Shown: in pieces, positions 19,401 to 30,100 of the stretch
Layout of the letters: each line of letters opens with the position of its first letter
Position numbering within the stretch: position 1 is the first letter of the stretch
Source of the DNA: Gammaproteobacteria bacterium
GTDB taxonomy: Bacteria; Pseudomonadota; Gammaproteobacteria; Xanthomonadales; Wenzhouxiangellaceae
NCBI GenBank assembly: GCA_021772985.1
Contig: JAJFKX010000014.1
Location: forward strand, 142,481-183,566
Reading direction: 5' to 3'
Length of the DNA stretch: 41,086 bases
Translations under genes and position numbers: made by a program
The notes under the pieces: model-generated
Seen by the model: only the letters and a program-made list of their open reading frames with translations
Database searches by the model: none
What the model was told of the DNA's origin: nothing

Positions 19401-21149
19401 AACGCTGCCCTGTTTCACGCCAGTTTCCAGCAACCACCAGGCAAGTTGATTCGCATGCTGATCCAACTGCTGGTAAGTCCATTGGCGGTCTTCAAATTGC
19501 ACTGCAATTTGCTGTGGTGTGATGGCCACCTGCTGCTCTACCAGTTGATGCAGGCAACAGTTGCCCTGTTCTGCAGCGATACGACCCTTGAACCGTTCCA
19601 GCAAATGCTTGCGTTGCGATACCGGCTGCGCCTGTATTCGGCAAATAGCTGTCTTTGGACGGGCGGTCATTTGTTGCAGAATGTGCTGAAAACTCTCCGC
19701 CAGTTGCACGATTCCGGGTTCGTCGAATAAGTCGGTGTTGTAGCGTATGGTTCCAAAATGACCACGCTGATCACTCTGGATAACCAAGGTGGTGTCGTAT
19801 TTGGCACTGGGTTGATTGACCAACTCGGTATTAATTTCCAGGCCTGGCAGCTGGATAATTCCCAGCGGCACATCTTCCAGCACAAACATGTGCTGAAACA
19901 ATGGTGTGTAAGCAGCACTGCGCTGCGGGGCCACCGCTTCGACCACTTTTTCAAACGGTGCAATGGCGTTGTCCATGGCATCGATTACCTGCAGTTTTAG
20001 CTGCTGCAGATAATCCATAGCCTGATCGTCCGGGTTCAGTTTTAGGCGCATTGCCAACATGTTGAGAAACGGACCGATTAGCTGTTCTGCATCGATATGC
20101 TGTCGACTGCTGGCAGGGGAACCTATGACCACATCATTGCTGCCTGAATAATGTGACAAAGTCAGCGCATAAGCGCCCAATAGGCAATGAAAAGCCGTCA
20201 AACCATGGTTTTTACTTAAGCTGGTTAAAGCCTGCCATTCAACTGCCGGGATACGGAACATATACACACCACCGCTGAACCTTTGCCGCTGTGGTCTTTG
20301 CCGTGCAATATCCAGGTCCAGCACCTGCGGCGCGCCAATCAGTTGCCGACGCCAATAGTCCAGTTCACGGGTAACTCCGTTCGTAGCCAGATAAGTCTGC
20401 TGCCAGGCAGCGTAATCCCTGTATTGAAGAACCGAGACAGCAGCATTGTCGGTCTGGTGTTGTTGCTGGTTCAGGTATCGATCCCTCAGACTGCTGACAA
20501 ACAACCGGATTGAATGCCCATCTGAGATGATGTGATGCATTACCACCACCAGCACATGTTCATGAGCATTGATGCGGATTAACCTGATCCGCAAATGCGG
20601 GCCGTTAACCAGGTCAAATGGCTGGTCGGCATCTGCCTGTTGCAGTTGCTGAATGACAGCAGTTCGGGATCGCCTGGGTAGCTCTTCGAGGTCGGTTACC
20701 GCCAGCTTGAATGTGCGCTCATCAGGCAACTGTATCCAGACTGATCCGCTGCGCTCAAATCGCGTACGCAGAATTTGATGACTATTGATAATACCGTTGA
20801 TAGCCTGGCACAACGCCGAAGCTTGAAGCTCACCATGTAAGCGAAATGAAGACGATAAGTTATAAGTGGAACTGGCGCCTTCCAGTTCATAAAGAAACAA
20901 AAATCTTTTTTGTTCAAAAGATGCCGGGACCCGTTGAGTGTCAGCTACCGCTGTCAGCACCACCTGTGCCGGTAGTGCTGAATTGCGGCCCAACAAAGCT
21001 CTCAGCTCCGGCTTGCAGCTTGCCAACTGCTGCAACCAGTTATCAATTTGTGGATCACGTTGTTCAGCCTGATAGTGAATCTGCTCTTGTTCGAGCCAGA
21101 CTTTCACTCCGGCAGCGCGCAGCTTGGCCAGCAATTGCATCGGCTTCAT
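13458..21149 (-). CDS. Hybrid NRPS-PKS megasynthase (docking-C-A-PCP-KS-AT-dead KR-ACP)
   Basis: A 2563-residue protein with one NRPS and one PKS module. A TubC-type docking domain (1-55) should recruit it to the preceding synthetase. A canonical C domain (HHIISDG near 204) follows, then an A domain (ILYTSGSTGTPKAV near 680; A10 NGKIDRRQ) and a PCP (GGHSLLAIE, Ser near 1077). The KS has Cys near 1315 in DTACSTS and both histidines (ETHGTGT, NIGHLDAAAG). The AT has GHSLGEYAA near 1753 and RAFHS, consistent with malonyl-CoA. About 500 residues (1950-2420) then look like a ketoreductase region that has lost its nucleotide-binding and catalytic residues, before a final ACP (GGDSLMAS near 2500). 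The A pocket reads D-V-K-H-M-G-L-I-A-K, matching nothing I know. No thioesterase is present. ATGA overlap with the upstream gene indicates translational coupling. Confidence 0.96.
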   Translation of the reverse strand: MKPMQLLAKLRAAGVKVWLEQEQIHYQAEQRDPQIDNWLQQLASCKPELRALLGRNSALPAQVVLTAVADTQRVPASFEQKRFLFLYELEGASSTYNLSSSFRLHGELQASALCQAINGIINSHQILRTRFERSGSVWIQLPDERTFKLAVTDLEELPRRSRTAVIQQLQQADADQPFDLVNGPHLRIRLIRINAHEHVLVVVMHHIISDGHSIRLFVSSLRDRYLNQQQHQTDNAAVSVLQYRDYAAWQQTYLATNGVTRELDYWRRQLIGAPQVLDLDIARQRPQRQRFSGGVYMFRIPAVEWQALTSLSKNHGLTAFHCLLGAYALTLSHYSGSNDVVIGSPASSRQHIDAEQLIGPFLNMLAMRLKLNPDDQAMDYLQQLKLQVIDAMDNAIAPFEKVVEAVAPQRSAAYTPLFQHMFVLEDVPLGIIQLPGLEINTELVNQPSAKYDTTLVIQSDQRGHFGTIRYNTDLFDEPGIVQLAESFQHILQQMTARPKTAICRIQAQPVSQRKHLLERFKGRIAAEQGNCCLHQLVEQQVAITPQQIAVQFEDRQWTYQQLDQHANQLAWWLLETGVKQGSVVAISMDNGMQLVSALLAVGKCGAAYLPIGADDPAARVSLCLQQADAEWVLHGAERYVASDPAYTVLEMPAQQLLDGFSEQRPDLDIDPGNLVSILYTSGSTGTPKAVMTEHRALVNNLQWMQRNWPLDQHDSLLFKSPLTFDVSAKEIIWPLMVGGRLVISRKGGRHDPSYLWQVIRDAAVTVAHLVPTMLEYFIAESQRDESLNLRLVMCGGEALSLDLLERFHSAFPAELLHLYGPTEAAIAITGCLLPRASGQSVIPLGLSTDNSAVYVLNQQLEQVPTGVVGELFIGGTAVARGYYGQVAQTAEMFLPDPFANDSVGRMYATGDLVRILQNGDLVYVGRRDNQVKLYGQRIELGEIESTLKQHPAIRDCVLIATQGPAGKPALKAFLRTMPGVKTAQSELTGFLRERLSTHMLPSRFTFVDLFPKLSNGKIDRRQLAKLAGQPVVRQAAAQPVMQRSLRLTEQRLQAIWCELLEREQVGINENFFEAGGHSLLAIELRNRIRETFAVDLEVADIFAYATIEAQARSLLPDAGMGSEQDSLGLTSSDAETSSNNQAVAVIGMAGRFPGADNLDDFWANIESGTDSVTHFTASDLLAAGCPLELIRHPDFVPARAVIDDIEVFDAGFFGYTPMEASLLDPQHRLLLESAQLAFDDAGYSSRSLARQGRSVGVYVGVSNSSYYQHNLQPRHDLLRKLGGLQLALSTAKSYAATQLAFRLDLHGPAVSIDTACSTSLVAIAKACQSLQLGENEMALAGGASIDVPVAGGHVWQEAGVGAKDGHCRPFDASGSGTVKGMGGGVVLLKLLSAAERDGDHIHAVILGSAVNNDGSDKVGFTAPSVSGQRAVIKKALHTAGVSADSIGLIETHGTGTQLGDPIEIKSLTSIYPEADAVLAAVKGNIGHLDAAAGVAGFIKTVLTLTHQQHPPIANFKSFNQELDLGNSGLRVVDAAQHWPAGDTPRRAAVSSFGIGGTNAHVILEQAPITNATEADGHSELFLFSARTHAALQDWIKSFIHRLTAPDVPALSEISYTLCCGRQHWEYRQAIMAGDHAELLAQCNRLLEGAEVQPARERPTVAFMFPGQGTANERVVQALYGTDASFTEALDAALEILAELSPFDFAAHLQQVIGTTGKAHGINDVAAVQPWQFAVSMALASSLKTLGIRPDMCLGHSLGEYAAACVAGVFSLQDGLAILVRRGQLVNECESGVMLAVAADAAQVTPLLNEGVELAICNSPEQCVVAGSQQAIEQFRETLNGHKLGCRLLPAVRAFHSLIMAPIVNRFRESLTDFSFQAPQIPLFSNVTGELMPDGWIPDADYWSRHLQAPVRFDECLAHLSASAPDIVVELGAGATLCAFANANPAFPEHALALPILMNIRQTSGAAVYLQSLAAIWRHGLPVDWQRLFENLDKNQQYGYRRASLPGYQFQRSRHWIDASQPVPTAGAGSMLAAGSYQQLGWVRSAAPLTVQEPSVELLVVHDASDQAKFWLAMLKAQNPQLKSLLMSYPVSVADGNAEQQQAGRQDLQLDARLNRVLEQIDRPVRVLVIQAQLISAWQPAERLSLAELIGLQEVIGAVAAGQTVTGITLAVTGLGDVVGDEHLAADDRALICLAADIDNISDAGERRQHCIDMPQEPSAGDIQALLAGLTGGHSGLAAIRHGNYWYPQWLPRQITERKWRRVIPAGHACLVFSNGHSIGQVLQAHLQQRGAESLHHYLFDQAVDSGLSDWPTAIDGESATLFFVLDQNLFRAADTLLQQQQLLQIVEQVLQLSGQGIQTQMLVLLPQSDDNQLDGLTLCLQAMLKQATKPVRYLLVKSELWVSDSDSEALLGEAFELASELMLTQADSVISISASTVAARLHGRRLAEQQQAVADQQSTRKPSMQHQMSTLETALMSHWIDLLGITTIGIEDNFFALGGDSLMASQSISHIQAEFGVRIAAATFQTHASISELCRVIESTRELRNAEQAPVSSDNSLRDRWEL

Positions 21150-24100
21150 AACTGTCCTCGCAGTGTTCCGTCGGTATTCGCCAAACCCTCATCAGGTGGT
21201 TGTTCTGAAACACCTGCCAACAGTTCCAGCAGTATGCCGGTCTCTCGTACTGTTGGGGCTTCAAACACTGCCCGCACCGGGTATTCCACAGCAAATACCG
21301 TCTGGATTTTCGTCGCCAGCTGGACCGCCAGCAACGAATCACCACCCAACTCGAAGAAGTTGTCGGTAACACCAACCATGCTTATCCCTAACACCTCTTC
21401 CCATACAGCAGCCAGCTGTTGTTCCTGCTCAGTCTCAGGCGGTGCATAATCAAGCCGGTCCTGGCGGGACATTTCCGGCGGGCTCGGCAATGCCTTGCGA
21501 TCCAGTTTGCCATTGGCAGTCAGCGGCATTTTGTATAGCTGGATAAACCTGGCCGGAATCATGTAATCCGGCAGACGTGTACGCAAATATTGATCAGCCA
21601 GCACTTCATCAAAAATTTCAATGCTGTCGGGCATCCGTGCCATGATCACATCGAAGCCGATAATCTCAGATGCTGACCACTGATGGTTGAACCATTCAAC
21701 GGCCTCGAAACCATTGATCTGTAACTGCTCAACCCATTGTTGACGAGACAACAGTGGGTGGAGGCTGCGCAAATGTTTGTCCTGAAAAACATCAAAACCC
21801 TGTTGCAGCCCCATACCCAGATCAAAGAACGGGAAGAACCTGGTTTCCTCGATCATCAGTAGTACACCACCCGGTTTAAGCAGGCTATGCAAAGCCGATA
21901 ATCCACTGCCTATCTGTCGAATGTCATGTAACACACTGGCAGCTATGACCAGGTCATATCCATGCGGCGCATGCCCCTGCAACAATGGGTGTTCGTCCAG
22001 GTTGAAAAGCGTGTATTTAACGAACTCGAAAGCCTCAAAATTTTGCTTGGCTGCATGCAGGAAAAACGGCGAAATATCTGAGAACACATAGTTCGTATCC
22101 GCCGGCAGCAACGGCAACACATGTTGGGTACATGATCCATGACCAGCCCCGACTTCAAGTATGTTCAATCCAGCATTGGCGTTACCAGCTGCCGCCCGCT
22201 GTGCCAGCAGTGTTTCTATGGCAGCGCTTACCATACTGTGGCATTGAGCAAAAATTGTCTGGTAACCGGCAACAGTTTCATCACTGAGATACAACTCCGC
22301 CGAAGACTCCCGCTCGCTTAAGATACCGAGCAAATCAAAGGCAAGCGGTTGATCATTGCCGGTCGCCGGCAGCACCTGCCGACACCGCCAACGCTGCTCA
22401 TCCTGTTCCAGATAATCTCGATCAGCCAGATAATTCAGGGCCCGGATTACCCATTGGCGATAACGCGTTGCGATCGCTCCCTTGCCAAGCACTTCCTCAG
22501 CAGTGACGACATCACCTGGCTGCTGCAGCAAATTGAGTTGCCTGAATAAACCAATAACAGCTTGTTGATACTGCTGGTTAAGTGCTGGTATCTGCTGCTT
22601 CAGCTCGGCGCCAGAGACCTGAAGCTCGATCCTTGGTCGGCTCGCCTCTACCGTAACAGCCTCAGATAAAGCCACCCAGTCATAGGCCTGCTCACAGCTC
22701 AGTGTTTTAAATACATTGTCGTCACCGTGATAGTGGCCGGCTTGGCCATCGGCAGTCAAATAGGCAAACAATGCAGCCTGTCGCTCACTGGTCTGATGCA
22801 AGCTAACCGCAGCAGCATCTATCTGGGGCAACTGCGTCAGCTGGTGTTCAATTTCACCGAGCTCAATGCGGTGCCCACGAATTTTTACCTGGTTATCGGA
22901 ACGACCCAGAAACTCGATATCTCCACTGTCAAGATAACGCCCCAGATCGCCGGTTCGATACAAACGTTCAGCAGTTACTGGATGTTCAGTAAAACTGGCT
23001 GCAGTCAGTGTCGGACTGCGCCAGTAGCCTGCAGCCACGCCCACTCCACCAATAAAGATGTGCCCGTTGACGCCTGCTGGGCATACCCGCATGGCATCAT
23101 CCAGCACCAACACGCTTTGTGCGGTCAATGCTTTTCCATAAGGGATACTGGTTTGCGTTTCATCGAAGTCCGTTACCGGATATGCAATCGACCAGATGGA
23201 TGCCTCGGTTGCTCCACCCAGGCTGATAAAACGCGATGTCGGGCAGACACTGCGGGTGCGGCGCGGCAAAGAAACCGGGACCCAATCACCACTGACCAAC
23301 AGCAATCGTAATTCAGTTAAACTGTCTGCTTCGATCGCTTCACAGTAATCAACCAACATTTCCGTCAGAGCAGGCACCGCATTCCAAATCGTCACCTCCT
23401 GCTCACGGATCAGGCTTAACCAATGTTGAGGCTCACGAGCCAGCGTCTGCTCTGGGAAAACTATTTTGCCACCGGCAGCCAGCAATCCGAATACATCGTA
23501 TACCGACAAGTCAAAAGTAAACTCTGATATCGCCAGTACCGCATCGGTTTCGGCAACAGCAAAACGTGCATTGATATCCAGTACTGTATTGACTGCGCCG
23601 CGATGATCAATCATCACCCCTTTCGGGGTTCCGGTCGATCCGGAGGTAAACATCACATACGCCAGATCCCGGCTAGAAACATCTGCTCTGCAGGTCTGTG
23701 TGTCAGCATTCAGACTACTTTCAGTGATCCTGATCAGGTGGCGCTTGCCATTGTCGATTTCATCATCTGCAATATGCGTCTGGGTTATAACAATTTCACA
23801 CTCACCCAGTGTCAGCAGCTGTTCCCAACGATGGCTGGGGGAATTGGCGTTGATCGGCAAATATGGCGCACCGGCAAGCAGTACGCCCAGGCTGGCGACA
23901 ACCTGTTCCCAGCCATTGGTCATTAGCAGGGCGACTGGAAGATTGGGCCTGGCGCCAAGCTTTTGCAGTTGTACTGCCAGTGCGATGGCCAGTTGCTTAA
24001 GCTGACGATAGTTTATGTCACGCTGGGGACTGCTGATCGCAATACGTTCGGGAAAGCGTTGCGCGCTGTCCAGGAACAAATCCTGCAGCAGCCGACCGCG

Positions 24101-27100
24101 GCCAAGACTGGCTGACGGACTCGATGCCGCCAGCCACAATAATTGCTGGCGATCACTGAACAATGGCGATGCAGCACCACTCCAACACGCCGGAACATCC
24201 GCCAGCTGTGTCAGTAAATCAATGTAAGCGTGATGAAAATACTCCAGCATACCTGCCGGGAATAAACTGGCCACCGCATCCCAGGCAATCATTAGCCCCC
24301 CTTCTGACCAACCGACATTGCAATCCAGCCAGGCTTGTGAGGTTTGGGTAACGGCATACGCCGGTTGGGAAAAATCAAAGTATTGGGAAGTGCTTCCCTT
24401 AGTATCCGGCCGTGCCCCCAGCATACTGGTAAACACCACCGGCATTTGCGCTGCGGCACTGCCCTGGTGCATGGCTGCCAGCTGCCGCATCACCTGCAGA
24501 CCACTGTAATACCGATGCTGCATATCATCCAGCAATGTTTGCTGGATACCAGCCAAATGCTGACTGAAGCTTGCTCCCGGCTGCAGCTCAATACCCAAAA
24601 TCAGCAGCGAAGATAAATTACCGACCAGATCATCGACCCCGGGATGTACGGGAACCCGGTCGGATATCGTCAGGTTGAGTGAAAACGCCGTCGTATTGCA
24701 CCAACTGGCCAGTAACTCTGCATAAGCTGTCAGTAACACAGCCGACAAAGAGGCACTGTGCTGTACCGCAAGTTTTTGCAGACGGTCGGTGCAACGTTGA
24801 TCCAGGCGACAGGCAACCCTTTTGAATTCCGGTACCTCAATCCCACCTGGATCGATAGCCAGGGGCAGCGGTGGCGCCGCCGGCAAGTGGATTAATTTGG
24901 CTTCCCAGTAACTACGCGCACGTGCATAGACTTCGCTCTCGGTAAGTGCTTCCAGCGTTTCTACGTAATCGCGCAAATGCAATTGCTCTTCAGCACCTGT
25001 TGACTGCTCCATTGTTTGATCATCGAGCAACTGCTGATAACAAAGATTCAGATCACGCTCCAGCAACTGGATACTCCAACCATCCACCAGCAATGCGTCA
25101 ATGCTGATAAATAGTCTGGTCAGACTCGATTCCAGTTTAACCATACGGAACTCAAACAGCGGCCATTCAGATGGATCATAGGCAGCATGCTCCAATTCAG
25201 AACGAATCAAATCGATAGCAGCCTGTTGCTGCGGCGCGGGTGCAGCGGATAAATCCTGATTTTCAATAGACAATTCCGGCACTGTCGACAGCACCCGCTG
25301 CCGCCCTTGATCATCAACGATCAATCGCAATGCATCGTGCCGGTTAATCAGGTAACTAACTGCCCGGCGAAAAATATCCGCCCGTAGTTCTTTAACATCC
25401 AGTTCCAGATATCCATGGGTGGCAATATTGCCCATTTCGAAAGCTCTGGCTCGACCTGCCCAATAAGCATTTTGCAGATCGGTCAAGACAAAAGGCTCCG
25501 CTGCATTCTCAATATCCGCCTGACAGACAGGTAAAGTGACAGGTGTTTGTATTAACGGAGCAACTTCCAGTGCTGTTGCCAGATCGCTTAGGATCGGTTG
25601 CCTGAACACCAATCGAATAGTACATTCCCGACCGATACCTGCTTCGATCCGATCTGCCAGTTTGATCGCAGCGATTGAACTTCCGCCCAGCTCGAAAAAG
25701 TTACTGCCAATGTTCACCGCTGTCACGCCCAATACCTGCTGCCAGATAGCTATCAGTTTTTGTTCAAACTCTGACGCTGCCCGGCTATCTTCACCAGTCC
25801 CCACTTCCAGTGCCTTCGCAGACGGTAAGGCAGCTCGATCAAGCTTGCCGTTTGCACCAACCGGCAACCACTCCAGAGGAATAATCGCTGCCGGCAACAT
25901 ATAACCGGGCAAGCGTTCGGCAAGCCAATGTCGCAGCGACTGACAGCCCGCCGAAGTATCACTGACCGCAGCTGAATCAAAAACCACATAAGCCACCAAC
26001 CGAGGTTCAGAATCCTGAGTTGTGCTGCAAATCACTGCTGCATCAATTACTTCGTTGGCGGCCAATAACGTGGCTTCGATTTCACCGGTTTCGATCCGGA
26101 AGCCATGAATTTTGAGCTGATCATCATCGCGGCCAAGAAACTCAATATTGCCATCCTCAAGCAGCCTGGCAATATCCCCGGTTTTGTACATCCTTGCACC
26201 ATCTCTGGCTATAAACGGATCCGGCATAAAGCCCTGCGCGGTCATTGCTGCCAGCCGCTGATAACCCAGTGCCACACAATCACCTCCCAGATACAACTCA
26301 CCGGTTTCACCCCGGGCGACCAGCTGTAATTCGTGATCGAGCACATACATCGCAACACCATTGATTGGTTTACCCAAAGGCGCTACCGGACCTGGACAAT
26401 GTTCAGCGTATTCCCAGACACTCACTTCGATTGAGGCTTCAGTCGGACCATATAAATTAACAATCCGTACGTCACTGCCGAAATGTTCTGTGGCACGCTC
26501 CATGCTGTCCCTGGGCAATCCTTCACCACTGCAGAACACATACTTGAGGCTGGCAGTATCGGTTGCGACCGAAGAGCCCAGATAGGCTTTCAACATGCTC
26601 GGCACAAAATGTACTACAGTCACCGAAAACCGACCCAGAAGCTTACTGATGGCGCGTGGGTCACGGTGTTGTTCAGGCGCAGCCATGACCACACTGGCTC
26701 CGCACAATAGCGGACAGAACAATTCCCACAGCGATACATCAAAACTGATTGGCGTTTTGTGCAGAAAACAGTCACTGGAACCAAACTCATAGTTTCGGTT
26801 CATCCACAACAGCCGATTAACCAATCCACGGTGGGAATTGACCACCCCTTTTGGCACACCGGTAGAGCCTGATGTGTAAATTATGTAGGCCAGATCATCA
26901 CTGCTGACGTCGGCCGGTATCACAGCTGTCGGCTGATTCGCATCCCAATCAATACCGTCAACCGACAGTACTTGAATATCATCATTCAACCAATCTGAAC
27001 TGACATCTGACTGGCTAAGCACCACTTTCACGCCACTGTCAGTCAACATATGCTGCAGTCTTGCCTGCGGAAGCTCAGTTTCCAACGGCACCATCACAGC

Positions 27101-30100
27101 TCCGCATTTTAATATCGCGTAAATCGCCACCGGCAATGCCAGCGAGCGCTGCATATAAATACCAACCCGATCACCACGAGCAACCCCGTGATGAATCAAT
27201 TGTCCGGCGAGCAAAACTGCGCGTTGTTCAAACTCTGCATAGCTGAGAGCATGCTCACCGGCATATACTGCGCACTGATCGGCATGCTGCAATGCAGCAC
27301 GCTGCAATAACACCGGTAGTGCTGCAGCACCATCCAGGCCCGGCTCCAGTAGAATTGATCTGTCATCATCAAACTTTATTGATTGCTGATCCGGGTTGAA
27401 TACCGGTGCCTGCGGGTCACCCAGCAGCTGATCAGCAAAACCTACAAGTTCAGTAGCGAAACGCGACAATACAGCGCTATCAAAAACTGCTTTACGGTAT
27501 TCCAGGCGTGCACTCATGCGCTCACTTGAATGATTCAGCCACAATGCCAGCTCAAACTGTGCATGCAACTTGTTCACAGGTTCTATTGCAACCGCCCAAT
27601 CACCCACCTGCAGCTTGTCCTGTTGCGCACTTTCCATCACAAAAGCTACCCGGAAAAAAGGTGTCTGTGCCGGATCACCACGTTGTGGAGCCAACTCCTC
27701 AGCAACAATGTCAAACGGCACCTGGCCATTTTCCAGTGCCTGATAAACCGTATCCCGCAACTGTTGGCAAACATCCAGGAAGCTGTCAGTTATCGTCAAC
27801 CGGGTTCGCAATACCACTGTATTGACGAATAATCCGACCAGCTCAATCAGTTCAGGGTTTTGACGTTCAGTTATCGGTGCACCGACACATACATCCATTC
27901 CCCCGGTATACCGGCCCAGCAAGCATTTAAACACCGCCAACATCACCACATAAGGCGTTAACCGGTAGTCTTGACAAAACTGCTGCAACTGCCCGGAAAA
28001 TTCATCTGCGAATGGAATTATCAGTGTCTGTCCAATAGTATCGAGCTCCGCTTGATCAGCCAGTTCACCAGGTAATGGTGTATCACTGACATCCACCAGT
28101 TGCGATCGCCAATAATCAAGTTGCGTATCCAGCGCGCCGGATTTAACCTGCTCCGCCTGACCCAGCACATAAGCACACAGCTGATCTATGTTGTGCTGGT
28201 CACTGACCGGAATCGATTGACCACCGCAGGCAGCCAGCAATTCATGCATCAACAGTGCTAATGAGTGCCCGTCACAAATGATGTGATGACAAACCACTAC
28301 CAGCCACGCTTGTTCAGAACTGGTACGAATCAAGCCAGCCCTGATCAGCCAATCCTGTTTCAGCTCAAACGGTGCATTTGCCAGCTTAGTCAGCTGTTCG
28401 CCAACATCCGATTGGGCCAGATCATAAACCTCCAATGAAAAAGCATCAGGCTCACGATCAAATGCTTGAAATAGTTCACCATCCTGCTGAATAAAGCGGG
28501 TTCTCAACGATGGGTGCTTATGTATAAGTGTGCGAACTGCCTGTATTAGTGTGTCGATACCGATGTCACCGGATATTGACAGGCTCAATGGCAGATTCAG
28601 AATCGATGGTTCGGCTTCCAGGTAATGCTGGAACCACATACGCCGCTGCTGATAAGACAGTGGCAACCAGTCATCTGCGGCACCCGACACTGTAGTCGTC
28701 TGCGCATTTACCGGGAACACTGGAACAGCTTGTTGATCAAGATCGACTGTTGCCTCGATCAGACTTGCCATATTGTCGAATACCGCAGCTGAGGCAAGCT
28801 GCTGTGGACTCAACTGTAATTGCCACCTTTCCTTTAATAACCCGCACAAGCGCATCACCGTCAACGAATCAGCACCGGCAGCAAAAAAATCCATGTCTGG
28901 TTGAATATGCTGGATACCCAACAGCTCATGCCATGTGTTTTGCAACCAGCTTCTTACTGGAGACAGGTCACCAGCGGAATGCATAGTTATTGGCTGCTGT
29001 GGTGATTCTCCAGCTGGCTTGGCTTCGATAGTGCGTTCGCTAGTGGAAACACAATAATGCTGTCTGTCAAAACTGTAGCCAGGTACGATGGCACGCTGGA
29101 TACGGTTTTGATTTGCGGCAAAATAACGCTGAAAATCAACCGTCAAGCCTTGTTGCCAAAGTGCTTTCACACCCTCAAGCGCGGCTACCAGGTCATCAGT
29201 TTGTTGCAGCGCGTGGCTTCCGATGCTGATGACATGTTGCTGCTGATAGGCGGCGTTATCACGAATGGTGCGCTGCAAACCTGCGCCTGAACCTACGATG
29301 ACCAATACTGCATCCTGCCACTCCAGCAAGCTGGCGAACCCGGAATTAAGCTGCACCGGTTGACGCATCTGATTGACCCAGTACTCCGTACTGGTGGCCT
29401 GCTCATCGGTAATCCATTTTCCGGTCACATTGGAAACCCAGGGTACCTTCGGTGGTTTCAGTGGCAATGCTGCTAGCTGTTCTCTGAAATCTGGCAGAAT
29501 CTCATCCAAAGCCGAGCAATGAAATGCATGCCTGGTCGTTACCTGTGCTGTGCGGATACCCGCCACGGCCATGCTTGCTTTGAACGCCCCAATAGCAGTT
29601 TTAGCCCCGCTAATCACACATTCCCTATCACTGTTGATAACAGCAATTTCCAGTTCTTCCGTTAGCTGACTTTGCAGTTGCTGCTGCCCCATGCCCACCA
29701 CTAACATGGCGCCAGGTGATGATCGGCTCATCCAGTGCCCACGTGCTTCCACTAAGCTGACTGCATCCTCAAAAGTGATGCTGCCCGCAAGTGTAGCTGC
29801 AACCAATTCACCCAGGCTATGACCCAGCATTCCGGCCGGTTCAAATCCAAACGACTGCAAATAGCGACACAGTGCAAACTCATAACAAAACAACGCAGGC
29901 TGCAGGTATTCGGTGCCCAATACCGTTGGCTGCTTGGCCTGGCCTGGCTGCCAGGCCTGCAACAACCAATCACGACAGACGACTCGTACGGCATCACTGA
30001 GCAGATCGATACCGGCCTGTAATGTTTCACGGAAAACTGCTTCATGGGCATATAATTCGCGGGCCAGACCGGGCCGTTGGCCGGCTTGGCCTGGGAACAC

